Positions 33,258 through 43,210 of a stretch of 64,000 bases of DNA are shown piece by piece. Source of the stretch: Roseobacter denitrificans OCh 114. GTDB lineage: Bacteria > Pseudomonadota > Alphaproteobacteria > Rhodobacterales > Rhodobacteraceae. The stretch is from positions 1,759,001-1,823,000 of the forward strand of contig NC_008209.1 in assembly GCF_000014045.1 (NCBI RefSeq), read 5' to 3'. A program made the position numbers and the translations under genes. The stretch's first letter is position 1, and the number at the start of each line of letters is the position of its first letter. The notes under the pieces were generated by a model. The model was not told the origin of the DNA. It ran no database searches and saw only the letters and a list, made by a program, of their open reading frames with translations.

Positions 33258-33652
33258 GGCTCAGCCGGCGCAAGGTGGTCGCCTTCCTGCAAAAGCTCGA
33301 TCGAAACATTATCAGGTGAGCGCACAAAAGCCATGTGACCATCACGCGGGGGGCGGTTGATTGTAACGCCGTTGTCCATCAAATGCTGGCACACCTCATA
33401 GATGTTGCCCACCCGGTAGGCGAGATGCCCGAAATGGCGGCTGTCGCTGGGCAGACCCTCGTCACCATCCCAGTTGTATGTCAATTCCACCGGGCATTCC
33501 TCTTGCCCGGGTGGTGCCATGAACACAAGACTGAAGCGACCGCTCTCGCTGTCCATGCGCCGCGTTTGCTTCAGGCCCAACAGTTCGTAAAAAGCGATGG
33601 ATTTTTCGAGGTCCTTTACGCGGACCATCGTGTGCAGGTATTTCAGTGTCAT
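33224..33652 (-). CDS. gloA: Lactoylglutathione lyase (glyoxalase I)
   Basis: A 142-residue glyoxalase I that turns the methylglyoxal-glutathione hemithioacetal into S-lactoylglutathione. The beta-alpha-beta-beta-beta modules show H in L-H-T-M-V-R-V, E in P-V-E-L-T-Y, H in F-G-H-L-A-Y-R-V and E in S-I-E-L-L-Q as the metal ligands. Four ligand residues of the Ni/Zn site are present. It is the first gene of a small minus-strand group with two DUF1194 genes, whose link to it is unclear. Confidence 0.9.
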   Translation of the reverse strand: MTLKYLHTMVRVKDLEKSIAFYELLGLKQTRRMDSESGRFSLVFMAPPGQEECPVELTYNWDGDEGLPSDSRHFGHLAYRVGNIYEVCQHLMDNGVTINRPPRDGHMAFVRSPDNVSIELLQEGDHLAPAEPWASMENTGHW

Positions 33653-34016
33653 CTGGCATTCCGTTTATGTGTACTACGATTGCAGCTTAACATGCTCAGC
33701 CCGCGACGTCAGCATCATCCCGCAGACGTGAACACGCCGGCATGTCACCCGCCCATCAATGCGAACGCGGCAACAAAAGCTGCATCGAAAAGCGGATGCA
33801 AGGACGGCCCGCGAAACGCCATGGTATCTCGTTGTCGCGCATTACCGCGTGCAATCACGCGCGGCGTCACCTGCGTTCAACTCTCCATCATCCATGTAAA
33901 CTCAACAGGGTATTTCCATTCGCAAGCGCAACGCGTAAATCAAAGGTCTGGGCAGAGCGCGATCTGCCTCTGGTCGAGCATGCCGCAGCCTTTCCGGCGC
34001 GGTGCATCCTGAACGA
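33653..34016. other. Intergenic region before thyA
   Basis: 364 bp between gloA (minus) and thyA (plus). A 25-codon minus-strand frame (33745-33822, M-A-F-R-G-P-S-L-H-P) has only a weak upstream GAGA and is not supported enough to call a gene. Promoters for gloA and thyA should be here. No RNA or repeat recognised. Confidence 0.35.
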
Positions 34017-34019
34017 ATG

Positions 34020-34865
34020 ATGGGGATTGAATTGCAGCAGTATCACGACGCACTACGCACCATTCTGGAGTGCGGAGAAGAGTCAACGGACCGGACGGGC
34101 ACCGGCACGATCTCCTACTTCGGTATGCAAATGCGCTACCCGCTCTCGGACGGTTTTCCGCTGGTGACGACGAAAAAGCTGCACCTGCGCTCGATCTTTC
34201 ATGAGTTGCTCTGGTTTCTCTCAGGGGATACGAACATCCGCTACCTGCAGGACAACGGAGTCTCGATCTGGGATGAATGGGCCGATGAAAATGGCGACCT
34301 CGGACCGGTCTATGGCCACCAGTGGCGTGCGTTTTCTGCGCTTTCGCCGACGGAAGAGGTCAAAGATGGCGAGCCCTTGTACCTAGGCCGCGGCGTTGAT
34401 CAGGTCACAAACCTGATTGACATGATCAAATCCAGTCCCGACAGCCGTCGTATGATCGTGTCCGCGTGGAACCCGGCGGATGTGCCGCGTATGGCGCTGC
34501 CGCCATGCCACGCGTTGTGGCAGGTGCGCGTGCTGAACGGTCGTATGCACCTGCAGCTTTATCAACGCTCCGCCGATATGTTCCTTGGCGTGCCGTTCAA
34601 CATCGCGTCCTATTCGTTGCTGCTGGTGATGCTGGCCCATGTCACGGGCTATGAACCGGGTGATTTCGTGCACACGCTGGGGGATGCGCATATTTACAGC
34701 AACCACATGGATCAGGTGAATTTGCAACTGACGCGGACACCCAAACCGCTGCCGACACTACGAATAAACAGGCAGGTGAGTTCCATTTTCGACTTCCGCT
34801 ATGAGGATTTTGAAGTGATCGGCTATGATCCAGACCCGGCTATACGGGCACCTGTGGCGGTCTGA
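34020..34865 (+). CDS. thyA: Thymidylate synthase
   Basis: A 281-residue ThyA that methylates dUMP with 5,10-methylene-THF, giving dTMP and dihydrofolate. Marks: D-R-T-G-T-G near the start, the catalytic cysteine in [24 protein letters not shown] and H-I-Y-S-N-H. Starts at 34002 (GTG), 34017 or 34020 (ATG) are in frame; I chose 34020 for fit with the family N-terminus, though none has a strong ribosome-binding site. It is followed 3 bp later by folA, which regenerates its folate. Confidence 0.93.
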   Translation: MGIELQQYHDALRTILECGEESTDRTGTGTISYFGMQMRYPLSDGFPLVTTKKLHLRSIFHELLWFLSGDTNIRYLQDNGVSIWDEWADENGDLGPVYGHQWRAFSALSPTEEVKDGEPLYLGRGVDQVTNLIDMIKSSPDSRRMIVSAWNPADVPRMALPPCHALWQVRVLNGRMHLQLYQRSADMFLGVPFNIASYSLLLVMLAHVTGYEPGDFVHTLGDAHIYSNHMDQVNLQLTRTPKPLPTLRINRQVSSIFDFRYEDFEVIGYDPDPAIRAPVAV

Positions 34866-34868
34866 GGT

Positions 34869-35348
34869 ATGATCACGCTTATTGTGGCACGCGCTGAAAA
34901 CGGCGCGATCGGTCGAGACGGGACAATTCCATGGGACATTCCCGAGGACCTCAAGTTTTTTCAGCGCGAAACCCTTGGGGGGGCGTTGATCATGGGACGC
35001 AACACCTGGGAGAGCCTGCCGGTCAAACCTTTGCCCCGACGTTTCAATATCGTGGTATCGTCGAATTCGGATATCGCCGAAGTGGTCGCGCCAAGTGTCG
35101 AGACGGCAATTGAGATTGCAAAAGCACAAGACCACCAGCGCATCTATGGTATCGGCGGCGCGTCTATCTACGCAGAAATGCTGCCGCTTGCCCATCGACT
35201 CCTCATCTCGGAAGTTCAGCTTCAGGTGCCAGACGCGGATACTTTTTTCCCGCACGTCGACTTGGCCGAATGGCACCAGATCGACAGGCGATCCCTGCGC
35301 GAGAGCGATCCTGCGTGTTTTGTGGTTGAACATTTGAGACGAGACTGA
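34869..35348 (+). CDS. folA: Dihydrofolate reductase
   Basis: A 159-residue DHFR: L-I-V-A-R-A-E-N-G-A-I-G-R-D-G-T-I-P-W with the catalytic aspartate in W-D-I-P-E-D-L, M-G-R-N-T-W-E-S-L-P, and G-I-G-G-A-S-I-Y. It reduces dihydrofolate made by ThyA, using NADPH. A 3-bp gap to thyA makes them one operon. Confidence 0.93.
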   Translation: MITLIVARAENGAIGRDGTIPWDIPEDLKFFQRETLGGALIMGRNTWESLPVKPLPRRFNIVVSSNSDIAEVVAPSVETAIEIAKAQDHQRIYGIGGASIYAEMLPLAHRLLISEVQLQVPDADTFFPHVDLAEWHQIDRRSLRESDPACFVVEHLRRD

Positions 35349-35461
35349 CGCAGTGCAGGATGGTTGTCATCTGCTCTGGTTGACAAGCACGATGCCGACA
35401 TATGCCGTCGCACTGCTCGGGCCAGATTTCGTGGCCCAAGCCTCGTATTATGAGTTGCGGA

Positions 35462-35668
35462 TCAGAGCAGTTTAAGATCGCTCGCCATCTGGCGACCATC
35501 TCGCCCTTCCGTCAATTCGAAGTCGACCTTCTGATCGTCCGCCAGGCCCGTCAGGCCTGACCGTTCCACCGCAGAGATGTGCACGAACACATCCGAGCCG
35601 CCGCCCTCGGGGGCAATAAACCCGTAACCCTTGGTGGTATTAAACCATTTCACGGTGCCAGTTGGCAT
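35462..35668 (-). CDS. Cold-shock domain protein
   Basis: A 68-residue CspA-family RNA chaperone with RNP1 (K-G-Y-G-F-I-A-P-E) and RNP2 (V-F-V-H-I-S-A). It melts secondary structure in RNA. A GGAGG-type site lies before the ATG. The ~190 bp upstream are AT-rich and may include a structured 5' leader, common for cold-shock genes, but I cannot define one. Convergent with folA across a 113-bp spacer that has a small hairpin (gggcca 35419-35424, tggccc 35432-35437). Confidence 0.92.
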   Translation of the reverse strand: MPTGTVKWFNTTKGYGFIAPEGGGSDVFVHISAVERSGLTGLADDQKVDFELTEGRDGRQMASDLKLL

Positions 35669-35861
35669 CTTCTCCGTGCCTCCTTTGTCTCTTTACACAG
35701 CCGTTTTACGGGCGTGTGCACTTCCAGTTTCGGCTGTCCTTGCGAAATACCCCAAATCCGGCCTTACTTTAAGAAATTGGGCTTTGCCGCAAAAAATCAA
35801 GCGGGATCAGATGTAAACTCATGAAAACTGCGTTAACCACGATTAAAAGTGAGGAAAAACT

Positions 35862-36179
35862 ATGCATCTATATGGTCTGAAGAATTGCGATACCTGCCGA
35901 AAAGCGCTGAAAGCCTTGCCGGATGCGACGCTGGTCGATGTGCGCAGCGAGGGTGTGCCCGATGCTGTTCTTGAGCAGGCGTATCACGCATTCGGAGACC
36001 AACTGTTGAATACGCGTTCAACGACGTGGCGCGGCCTCGACGAAGAGGCGCGCGCCAGACCAGCCCTGGCGCTGCTCAAGGAACACCCCGCGCTCATGAA
36101 AAGGCCGTTGATACAACAGGGTAGTGTTTTGCATCTGGGGTGGAGCAAGGAAACGCAGGCTGCGTTGGGCGCAGTCTGA
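35862..36179 (+). CDS. ArsC/Spx-family reductase-like protein
   Basis: A 105-residue thioredoxin-fold protein: Y-G-L-K-N-C-D-T-C-R-K-A with a CxxC motif, and the later R-P-L-I family segment. This is the YffB/Spx branch of the ArsC family; proven arsenate reductases have different neighbours, and no ars genes are present. A cytosolic thiol-redox role is likely, substrate unknown. The gene ends 6 bp from the convergent DoxX gene. Confidence 0.82.
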   Translation: MHLYGLKNCDTCRKALKALPDATLVDVRSEGVPDAVLEQAYHAFGDQLLNTRSTTWRGLDEEARARPALALLKEHPALMKRPLIQQGSVLHLGWSKETQAALGAV

Positions 36180-36185
36180 AAAGGT

Positions 36186-36740
36186 TTATATGTCTCGGGG
36201 CAGAACCTGCCGGGAAATCGCCCTGTCGAGCGATAGTGGTCCCGCACCCTTGATCACCAGCACCAGCAACAGGAATATCCAGAACGCGCGCTGGTCCATG
36301 ATGATGCTGTCAGGAAACCGGTCAAACCATGCGCCGAACGTTTCGGCATGTTCCAGACCGCCATGACCGATCAAATCCGTCAGTGATTGAACGACGACGA
36401 AACCGATCATGCCCAAGGCACTCAACCTTGTGAAAAGCCCAACCACGATCAGGGCGGGTAGAATGAACTCTGCCCAAGTGCCAGCGACCACCACCGCCCA
36501 GTGCCAAATGGAGAGCTGCGATGTGTCATAGACCACGGCTTCCATCATCCTTGGAAAAATCTGCGCATAAGCGCCGACGGACGGTTGAAACAGACCCATG
36601 AAACCGTCGCCCAGTTTGGTAAGCCCGGAAACCCAGAAATACATCAGCAATGTGCCTGCGAAAACCAGACGGGCAAGTGTCGGCAAGAACCATTCCGCCC
36701 GCGTCAGACGGTCGGTAATGGCGGTGTAAAGGGTGATCAT
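36186..36740 (-). CDS. DoxX-family membrane protein of the bufferin operon
   Basis: A 184-residue DoxX protein with about four membrane helices (F-A-G-T-L-L-M-Y-F-W-V-S-G-L-T-K-L and I-L-P-A-L-I-V-V-G-L). It is the last gene of the bufA-bufB-bufC operon and overlaps bufC by 4 nt. The same order (DUF2282, DUF692, DUF2063, DoxX) is known from the gig operons of Caulobacter and relatives, where it responds to copper and other metals. The DoxX protein's job is unclear; a quinone- or thiol-linked membrane role is possible. Confidence 0.85.
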   Translation of the reverse strand: MITLYTAITDRLTRAEWFLPTLARLVFAGTLLMYFWVSGLTKLGDGFMGLFQPSVGAYAQIFPRMMEAVVYDTSQLSIWHWAVVVAGTWAEFILPALIVVGLFTRLSALGMIGFVVVQSLTDLIGHGGLEHAETFGAWFDRFPDSIIMDQRAFWIFLLLVLVIKGAGPLSLDRAISRQVLPRDI

Positions 36741-37495
36741 GGTGTTTCCTTTGTGGTGTATTCTGTCAGGGCCTGCGTGGTGATCGCCTGCGTCAGCGAG
36801 GTCGTAAGGTCGAAATCCTGAAATGAGCTGGCGGCGGCCTCGCATGCCGCAACAAATATCTCACCCGCATGCAGCGCATCAAGCCAGTCCGCGCTGCCGG
36901 GTGCCAGCAGATGCGGTGTGGGATCAAATTCGGGGCGTGTTATGATCACGTCCTGCGCGATGGCGCGCGGTTTGGCAGCGCCCTCGGTCATATTGAACGC
37001 CCAGATGTCATAGAGCGGCCAGCGCGACCGCAGCACCCGACTGGAGGGTTTCAGCCGCAACTGTACCTGCATCAGCGCCGTTTCATCCCGTTGGAACACC
37101 TCCGGGTTCAGGTTTGCGGCCTCCGCTGCGTGGTAGGATTTCCGCATTTCAATATCGAGCCGCGCGCAATCCGCGAGGTATCCAAGGTGGGCAAGGGGTT
37201 CAAAGCCCTCCAGAAACGCGGGCAAGGTCGCGCCATAGTGCATCATCAGAGGGGACTGAGGTGGGTTTTGCCGCGCGTAGATGCCAGCGAGTTGTCCAAA
37301 GCCCTGCGCGCCCAACAGCTTGACAAGTAACGGAAAAGCAACCGTCAGCGCTTCGCTCAGCGAGACAATCACATTGTTGCGGTAGACGGAAAACCGGTTG
37401 CCGGCGGGTGCCCCTGCGCCATCCGACAATCCGGGCGGCACCGCTGCCTGAGCGTCGAGCAAGGCTGCGCGAAACTGGGTCTGTTCAACAGTCAT
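36737..37495 (-). CDS. bufC: Bufferin maturation partner, DUF2063 (BufC/HvfC family)
   Basis: A 252-residue cytosolic protein with the DUF2063 N-terminal domain ([22 protein letters not shown]) and a less conserved C-terminal half. In characterised MNIO systems this protein binds the peptide precursor and presents it to the BufB oxidase. The ATG at 37495 overlaps the bufB stop by 4 nt, so both are made together. Confidence 0.85.
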   Translation of the reverse strand: MTVEQTQFRAALLDAQAAVPPGLSDGAGAPAGNRFSVYRNNVIVSLSEALTVAFPLLVKLLGAQGFGQLAGIYARQNPPQSPLMMHYGATLPAFLEGFEPLAHLGYLADCARLDIEMRKSYHAAEAANLNPEVFQRDETALMQVQLRLKPSSRVLRSRWPLYDIWAFNMTEGAAKPRAIAQDVIITRPEFDPTPHLLAPGSADWLDALHAGEIFVAACEAAASSFQDFDLTTSLTQAITTQALTEYTTKETP

Positions 37496-38346
37496 CTTAC
37501 TGGTTCTAAGACGTGTGCGGCACGCTCGGCCTCTGCCCGCAGGGCTGGCCAATCGGGGACGTCATTGTCCCATTCCACCAAAACGGGGCGCGGTCCGGTT
37601 TTCGAGATCGTATAGGTCAGCAAATCCCAGACAGGGTCCACCACCGGCTTGCTATGGCTGTCGATCAACAGCGGCGCGCCGTGATCGTCGGCATCTTCGT
37701 CGTGACCGCCAACATGTATCTCGCCCACTGCGGCAAGCGGGTAGGCGTCGATATATGCTTTCGGCGTGTAGCCGAGGTTGGTCGCGGAGATGAAGACGTT
37801 ATTGACATCCAGCAACAGACCGCAGCCGGTGCGTTTGACCAATTCCGCCAGAAAATCGGTTTCGGACCACGTGCTTTCGTCAAAGGCCAGATAGCTTGAC
37901 GGGTTTTCAAGCAGCATTTGACGGCCAATCGTGTCCTGTACCTCATCGATATGATCCGCGACATCGGCCAGCGTTTTGTCCGTATAGGGCAGGGGCAGCA
38001 GGTCATTCAGAAATTCCGCACCATGGGTCGACCAGGCCAGATGTTCGGAAAAGCTGGCCGGATTTGTGCGACCCAACAGGGTTTTCAGGCGCGCCAGATG
38101 CGCCTTGTCGAGGGGCGGTGCGCCGCCGATGCTTAATCCGACGCCGTGAACAGACAGCGCAAAGCGTTCCTGTAGAGCGCGCAGTTGAGCGTGCGGGCGC
38201 CCGCCATCGCCCATGTAGTTTTCCGCATGGATTTCAAGCCATTCAACGCAGCCCGGCCGTTCCATGAGGTCACTGAAATGTTGTGGTTTATAACCGACGC
38301 CCGGGCCATAGGGCAGGCGGGGCGCGTGTCGGGACGTGTCTAGCAT
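37492..38346 (-). CDS. bufB: Multinuclear non-heme iron oxidase for bufferin maturation (DUF692)
   Basis: A 284-residue MNIO of TIM-barrel type. Likely iron ligands are spread as in the family: L-E-I-H-A-E-N (~37-43), S-V-H-G-V-G-L-S (~65-72), S-E-H-L-A-W (~100-105), L-L-E-N-P-S (~145-150), L-D-V-N-N-V (~179-184) and E-I-H-V-G-G-H (~209-215). MNIOs oxidise cysteines of a RiPP precursor, in bufferins to thiooxazole groups. The precursor gene is 81 bp upstream. Cytosolic. Confidence 0.9.
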   Translation of the reverse strand: MLDTSRHAPRLPYGPGVGYKPQHFSDLMERPGCVEWLEIHAENYMGDGGRPHAQLRALQERFALSVHGVGLSIGGAPPLDKAHLARLKTLLGRTNPASFSEHLAWSTHGAEFLNDLLPLPYTDKTLADVADHIDEVQDTIGRQMLLENPSSYLAFDESTWSETDFLAELVKRTGCGLLLDVNNVFISATNLGYTPKAYIDAYPLAAVGEIHVGGHDEDADDHGAPLLIDSHSKPVVDPVWDLLTYTISKTGPRPVLVEWDNDVPDWPALRAEAERAAHVLEPVR

Positions 38347-38427
38347 GGGGCTCTCCGAGAATTGCGGTCAGCCGAGAGGTATCTGAAAAGCACCCGACAC
38401 AGAAAATGCCGGGCGCACGTGTTTTCT

Positions 38428-38730
38428 TTATGCAGGACGGTCGCGGTCCAGCTCTTCAAGCGACCCTTGGCGTGGCGTACCATCCGCCATGGCGGGCAGC
38501 TCGATTTCCGTGCATGTGCCTTTGTCAACGAGCGTCCATGCGTTGCCCTGATAGTCAACGGTGGACGAACCAGCGCATGTTGTGCCGGGACCAGCAGCAC
38601 AGTCATTCGCGCCTGCCAGCGAAATGCCATAGCATTTTTCCTTGGCGGCGGCCTGAACGGTGGTTGTCTGCGCGACGAAGGCGGCAGCGACTGCACTTGC
38701 GATTGCGACGGTTTTCATCGTTTTGGACAT
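38428..38730 (-). CDS. bufA: Bufferin precursor (DUF2282), copper-binding RiPP
   Basis: A 100-residue precursor with a signal peptide (cleavage ~residue 27, T-V-Q-A) and a core holding four cysteines at 33, 44, 52 and 73 (E-K-C-Y-G, N-D-C-A-A-G, T-T-C-A-G, K-G-T-C-T-E). These match the DUF2282/BufA1 pattern, in which the cysteines are modified by the MNIO and the exported product sequesters copper in the periplasm. It is the first and promoter-proximal gene, with a 203-bp upstream spacer. The acidic tail (L-E-E-L-D-R-D) is not part of the Cys core. Confidence 0.9.
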   Translation of the reverse strand: MSKTMKTVAIASAVAAAFVAQTTTVQAAAKEKCYGISLAGANDCAAGPGTTCAGSSTVDYQGNAWTLVDKGTCTEIELPAMADGTPRQGSLEELDRDRPA

Positions 38731-38933
38731 ATCATTTTCCCTTTTTAAACTGACCTGCTGGCCATCCGTGCCTCATTTGTATCAAAGCATGCAAAACATA
38801 CCATTCACGAGCCTGTGTGTCACACATGCGTCAGCAAATGGTGACCAAGGGGCGAGAAAACACGCAAAACGCCGCAGAATTGTTTCAATATCTGCGGTGT
38901 ATTCCGGTTCAGGGCTGAAAACAGCGTATTTTG

Positions 38934-40880
38934 TTACAAAAGGTCGGGTGGCGTTGCCTCGCGTCCCAAGGCTTGTGTTACAGCGTCCAGTGTCTCGACG
39001 CTGGTCTTTTTCTCTCCGAGCCGGCGCAGGGTGACTGTTTTCTCTTCGACCTCGCGGGCACCCACAGCCAGAATGACCGGGACCTTTCCAACCGAGTGTT
39101 CGCGCACTTTGTAGTTGATCTTCTCGTTGCGCACATCAGCTTCGGCGCGCACGCCCGCCGCCTGCAGTTTCTCAACCACCTCCAGAACGTAGTCATCCGC
39201 ATCCGAAATGATCGAAGCGACAACGACCTGACGCGGGGCCAGCCAGAAGGGCAACTTTCCGGCAGAGTTTTCGATCAGGATTCCGATGAAGCGTTCAAAA
39301 GACCCAAGGCAGGCCCGGTGCAACATGTAAGGCCGATGCTTGGCGCCGTCCTGACCGATATAGGTCGCATCCAGCCGCTCGGGCAGGTTCGGATCAACCT
39401 GAAAGGTGCCGCATTGCCATTCGCGGCCAATCGCATCCGTGAGTTTGAAATCCAGTTTGGGCCCGTAAAATGCGCCTTCGCCTTCGTCCAGCGTATAGGG
39501 GTGCCCGGTTGCCTTGATCGCGTTTTCCAGTGCGGCCTCGACGTGGTCCCAGCTTTCCTCTGAGCCCACGCGCTTTTCGGGCCGTGTGGCAAACATGATT
39601 TCGAATTTCTCGAATCCGAGATCCTGATAGACGGACGACAGATAGGTGATGAAGGCCGCGCATTCCGCCTCGATCTGGTCCTCGCGGCAGAAGGTGTGGC
39701 CATCGTCTTGCGTAAAGCCGCGCACCCGCATGATGCCATGCAACGCTCCGGATGGCTCATAGCGGTTGCATGAGCCGAATTCAGCCATGCGCAAGGGCAG
39801 GTCGCGGTAGGATTTGAGCCCCTGATTGAAGATCTGCACGTGGCAGGGGCAGTTCATGGGTTTGAGCGCATTGACCGCTTTTTCGCGCGCGTGATCCTCG
39901 TCCACTTCGACGATGAACATATGTTCCTGATATTTGTCCCAATGGCCGGACGCTTCCCACAGTTTGCGATCAACCACCTGGGGGGTGTTGACCTCCTGAT
40001 AGCCTGCCGCGCGCTGCTTGCGGCGCATGTAATCCTGCAGCGTCGTGTAGATCGACCAGCCATTTGGATGCCAGAAGACCTGCCCCGGGGCTTCTTCCTG
40101 CATGTGGAACAGGTCCATCTCGCGGCCCAGCTTGCGGTGGTCGCGTTTGGCCGCTTCCTCCAGCATGGTCAGATGCGCCTTGAGCTTTTCCTTGCCGGTA
40201 AAGGCCACGCCGTAAATACGCTGCAGCATCGCGCGGTCACTGTCACCGCGCCAATACGCGCCCGCGATGGACATGAGTTTGAACGCATCGCCGGGCACCT
40301 GCCCGGTATGTTGCAGATGCGGGCCGCGGCACAGGTCCTGCCAATCCCCGTGCCAATACATCCGCAAGGGTTCATCGCCGGGAATGGCGTTGATCAATTC
40401 GACCTTATATGGTTCGTCGTTCGCCTCGTAATGCGCGATGGCGCGCGCGCGATCCCATACTTCCGTGCGCACAGGGTCGCGTTTGTTGATGATCTCCTTC
40501 ATCTTTTTCTCGATCAGACCGAGATCTTCGGGAGAGAACGCCTCGGCGCGGTCAAAGTCATAGTACCAGCCGTCCTTGATCACAGGACCGATTGTCACCT
40601 TGGTTTCGGGCCAGATTTCCTGCACGGCGCGCGCCATGATATGCGCCAGGTCGTGGCGCACCAATTCGTTGGCCTGCTCTTCGTCCTGCATCGTGTGGAT
40701 CGCGATCGTGGCATCCGCATGGATGGGCCAGGCAAGGTCATAATGCGCACCGCCGACGGTGGCGCTGATCGCCTTTTTGCGCAGGGAGGTTGAAATGCTC
40801 GCTGCGACATCGCCAGCGGTCACGCCTGCATCGAATTCGCGTGTGCTGCCATCAGGAAAGGTGAGAGAGATTTGGGCCAT
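38934..40880 (-). CDS. thrS: Threonyl-tRNA synthetase
   Basis: A full-length 648-residue class II synthetase: N-terminal TGS domain (L-T-F-P-D-G-S), editing domain with H-D-L-A-H-I-M, catalytic core with the zinc cysteine in K-P-M-N-C-P-C-H, motif 2 around [11 protein letters not shown], motif 3 near the end of the core and an anticodon-binding domain. It charges tRNA-Thr. No T-box or other leader was recognised upstream. Confidence 0.96.
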   Translation of the reverse strand: MAQISLTFPDGSTREFDAGVTAGDVAASISTSLRKKAISATVGGAHYDLAWPIHADATIAIHTMQDEEQANELVRHDLAHIMARAVQEIWPETKVTIGPVIKDGWYYDFDRAEAFSPEDLGLIEKKMKEIINKRDPVRTEVWDRARAIAHYEANDEPYKVELINAIPGDEPLRMYWHGDWQDLCRGPHLQHTGQVPGDAFKLMSIAGAYWRGDSDRAMLQRIYGVAFTGKEKLKAHLTMLEEAAKRDHRKLGREMDLFHMQEEAPGQVFWHPNGWSIYTTLQDYMRRKQRAAGYQEVNTPQVVDRKLWEASGHWDKYQEHMFIVEVDEDHAREKAVNALKPMNCPCHVQIFNQGLKSYRDLPLRMAEFGSCNRYEPSGALHGIMRVRGFTQDDGHTFCREDQIEAECAAFITYLSSVYQDLGFEKFEIMFATRPEKRVGSEESWDHVEAALENAIKATGHPYTLDEGEGAFYGPKLDFKLTDAIGREWQCGTFQVDPNLPERLDATYIGQDGAKHRPYMLHRACLGSFERFIGILIENSAGKLPFWLAPRQVVVASIISDADDYVLEVVEKLQAAGVRAEADVRNEKINYKVREHSVGKVPVILAVGAREVEEKTVTLRRLGEKKTSVETLDAVTQALGREATPPDLL

Positions 40881-41078
40881 CTTGGGCGCTCCTCGTCAGT
40901 TTGGCGCCTACGAGACGCCCGGTTGCGGGTTGGTTTGGTGGCGCTGATGAACCTCTGAGCCGGTCGTGTCAAGCGAGGCGGAAACTGTATACCGAAGAAT
41001 ACGTTGACTACGACCTGTTACGTGTTAAATCCGACACAAGTTTCCAATAAGAAACACTCAAATGTAGGAGATTGCCTG

Positions 41079-41324
41079 ATGCCTCGGTTTAACAGAAACT
41101 TCGAACTTAGCATTCATGACGTGGACATCATCGAAGAAGCGATGCGCGCCCGCTCTCGCGAGTTGTGCAAGATGCGTCGTGCCTTGTCCGATCAGGATCC
41201 GGCAGATTTTGAATCGATCCGGGTGATCGAGGCGGACCTTCGTGAAAACGAGGAATTGCTGGGCCGGCTGCACAATCAAAAAGTGTTCTATCGCCCCCGC
41301 AATCAGGCCTACGTCAGCGGCTAG
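41079..41324 (+). CDS. Small conserved protein of unknown function
   Basis: An 81-residue charged, helical protein (M-P-R-F-N-R-N-F-E-L-S-I-H-D-V-D-I-I-E-E-A-M-R-A-R). It has the look of a two-helix coiled-coil: acidic/basic heptads and L-R-E-N-E-E-L-L-G-R-L-H-N-Q-K. TAGGAG lies 8 nt before the ATG at 41079, which is why the longer frame from 41004 is not used. A 7-bp hairpin follows the stop (gcccgtt 41334-41340, aacgggc 41354-41360). Not recognised. Confidence 0.65.
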   Translation: MPRFNRNFELSIHDVDIIEEAMRARSRELCKMRRALSDQDPADFESIRVIEADLRENEELLGRLHNQKVFYRPRNQAYVSG

Positions 41325-41578
41325 GGCTCAATTGCCCGTTTGACGTATGTTCGAACGGGCGAAACGCGGCTGAACCGGGTCGCTATAACTTTTGTGACGC
41401 ACTCGATTTGTGCGCGGCGCATGTTTCACGTCAACACCTTATGTACGACCGTATTAAACCCGGGTGGCGAGTGGGTTTTCGAGAAGTTGGACAAGCGGGT
41501 TTTTGTCGGATTTGTGAGTGACTTAGGGATTGTACGTCCCACCACGTTCAGCGCATCATCGCACCCAAAGAGGTTGTG

Positions 41579-42334
41579 ATGTCTGCACTGAAATACTTCG
41601 ATAGCCACCGTGGACGCAGGCTTGCGTTCCATCTTACCGCGGGCACTGGTCCCACGATTGTTTTTCTTGGTGGGCTGAAGTCCGATATGGACGGCACCAA
41701 GGCGCTCCATCTCGAGGCATGGGCACAGCAACACGGCAAAGCATTCCTCAGGTTTGACTACTCTGGCCACGGTCTCTCTTCCGGCACTTTTGAGGAAGGC
41801 TGCATCGGCGACTGGGCCGACGACACATTCGACATCCTGAACACGCTGATATCGGGGCCGATCCTGCCTGTTGGTTCGTCCATGGGCGGCTGGCAGGCGT
41901 TGCTGTTGTCCCGGCGGATGTCGGATCGCATGATCGGGATGGTGACAATCGCGGCTGCCCCGGATTTTACCGAAGACGGGTATTGGGCTTCTTTCAGCGA
42001 TGCGCAAAAAGCGCAGATCGAAGCAGAGGGGCAGGTCGAGATACCTTCTGATTATATGGAACCCTACATCATCACGCGCCGCATGATCGAAGATGGCAGG
42101 CAGCACTTGGTGCTGCGCACGCCCCTGCCGCTGGAGTTTCCGGTCAGATGCCTGCAAGGCACCGCCGATACAGCTGTGAGCACACAGACCGCGGTGCGGT
42201 TGCTCGAGCACGCCAAAAGCCCGGATATGCGCCTGCTGCTTGTGAAAGACGCGGATCACCGATTCTCCGATGGGCCCTGTCTTGGCCTGATTGAAGCGGC
42301 GGTCGAAGAGATCCTCGCACTCGCCGCGTCATGA
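41579..42334 (+). CDS. Alpha/beta hydrolase (ABHD10-like)
   Basis: A 251-residue hydrolase: T-I-V-F-L-G-G-L-K-S-D-M, then R-F-D-Y-S-G-H-G-L-S-S-G, nucleophile G-S-S-M-G-G-W (serine near residue 100), acid in Q-G-T-A-D and histidine in D-A-D-H-R-F-S-D. The pattern resembles the ABHD10/acyl-protein thioesterase group. AAAGAGG precedes the ATG at 41579. A 254-bp spacer lies upstream. Substrate unknown; cytosolic. Confidence 0.82.
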   Translation: MSALKYFDSHRGRRLAFHLTAGTGPTIVFLGGLKSDMDGTKALHLEAWAQQHGKAFLRFDYSGHGLSSGTFEEGCIGDWADDTFDILNTLISGPILPVGSSMGGWQALLLSRRMSDRMIGMVTIAAAPDFTEDGYWASFSDAQKAQIEAEGQVEIPSDYMEPYIITRRMIEDGRQHLVLRTPLPLEFPVRCLQGTADTAVSTQTAVRLLEHAKSPDMRLLLVKDADHRFSDGPCLGLIEAAVEEILALAAS

Positions 42335-42486
42335 GCGCATGGGCGATGTCTCGCGCAGGGAGCCCGCCGCGACAGGGCGTGGCACTTGTGATTTTGGCCC
42401 ATGCGAGTCACAACTGCGCAAACACTGCTTTCCAGGTTCGAACACCGTGATGAACACACATCACCCTTCCAAAATACAGGGCCGGC

Positions 42487-43200
42487 ATGGTGGCTGAACC
42501 GCTCGTTCTGTTGCCCGGTATGATGTGCGATGCGCGGCTGTTCGGCCCCCAGATCGCCGAGCTTTCCATTGATACGGCGGTGATGGTTGCGCCGATTACA
42601 CGCGGCGAGCGTGTCGAGGAAATCGCATCGGGTCTGTTGGATGAATTGCCCCAACGCTTTGCTCTTGCTGGGCTGAGCATGGGGGGCATCGTCGCGATGG
42701 AACTCCTGCGACGCGCGCCGGAGCGGGTGACGCGTATCGCGCTGATGGACACCAATCCGCTGGCAGAGACGCCACAGGTGGCCGCCGGGCGGGAACCGCA
42801 GATTGTCGCGGCGCGCACCGGTCGAATGCTGGATGTGATGCGCGAAGAAATGAAGCCCAATTACCTTGCCCCCGGCCCGGCACGGGTCGAGGTTCTGGAT
42901 CTGGTCATGGATATGGCCGCCGCCGCCGGGCCGGAAGTTTTCGTGCGTCAGTCGCGCGCCCTTCAGCGCCGCCCGGACCAGCAGACGACGCTGCGCAAAT
43001 GCAAAGTGCCTGCACTGGTTCTTTGCGGGGCGCATGACGCGCTTTGCCCGGTGAAGCGACATGAATTCATGGCGGAACTGATCCCGTCAGCCGTGTTGCG
43101 TGTGTTGGACAATGCTGGTCATTTGCCTACCCTCGAGCATCCCGCGCAAACGACGCAGGCGCTCAGGGAATGGATGTCACAGCCTTACGTCGTGACCTGA
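42487..43200 (+). CDS. Alpha/beta hydrolase
   Basis: A 237-residue hydrolase with L-L-P-G-M-M-C-D-A-R-L-F near the start, nucleophile G-L-S-M-G-G-I-V-A-M-E and histidine in N-A-G-H-L-P-T-L-E-H-P. It is shorter than typical and lacks a large cap. It ends 10 bp from the convergent phaZ gene, and a role in PHA monomer metabolism is possible but unsupported by motif. Confidence 0.8.
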   Translation: MVAEPLVLLPGMMCDARLFGPQIAELSIDTAVMVAPITRGERVEEIASGLLDELPQRFALAGLSMGGIVAMELLRRAPERVTRIALMDTNPLAETPQVAAGREPQIVAARTGRMLDVMREEMKPNYLAPGPARVEVLDLVMDMAAAAGPEVFVRQSRALQRRPDQQTTLRKCKVPALVLCGAHDALCPVKRHEFMAELIPSAVLRVLDNAGHLPTLEHPAQTTQALREWMSQPYVVT

Positions 43201-43210
43201 CACGGGGCCG

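Noticed and set aside
33745..33822. A 25-codon minus-strand gene before thyA
   Set aside because: Only a weak upstream GAGA and no recognisable sequence; too short to support without conservation.
35862..36179. An arsenate reductase (arsC) call
   Set aside because: The CxxC motif and overall form fit the YffB/Spx branch, and no ars regulator or pump is nearby.
40881..41078. A T-box or other leader before thrS
   Set aside because: No T-box sequence or specifier stem was visible; T-boxes are also rare in Alphaproteobacteria.
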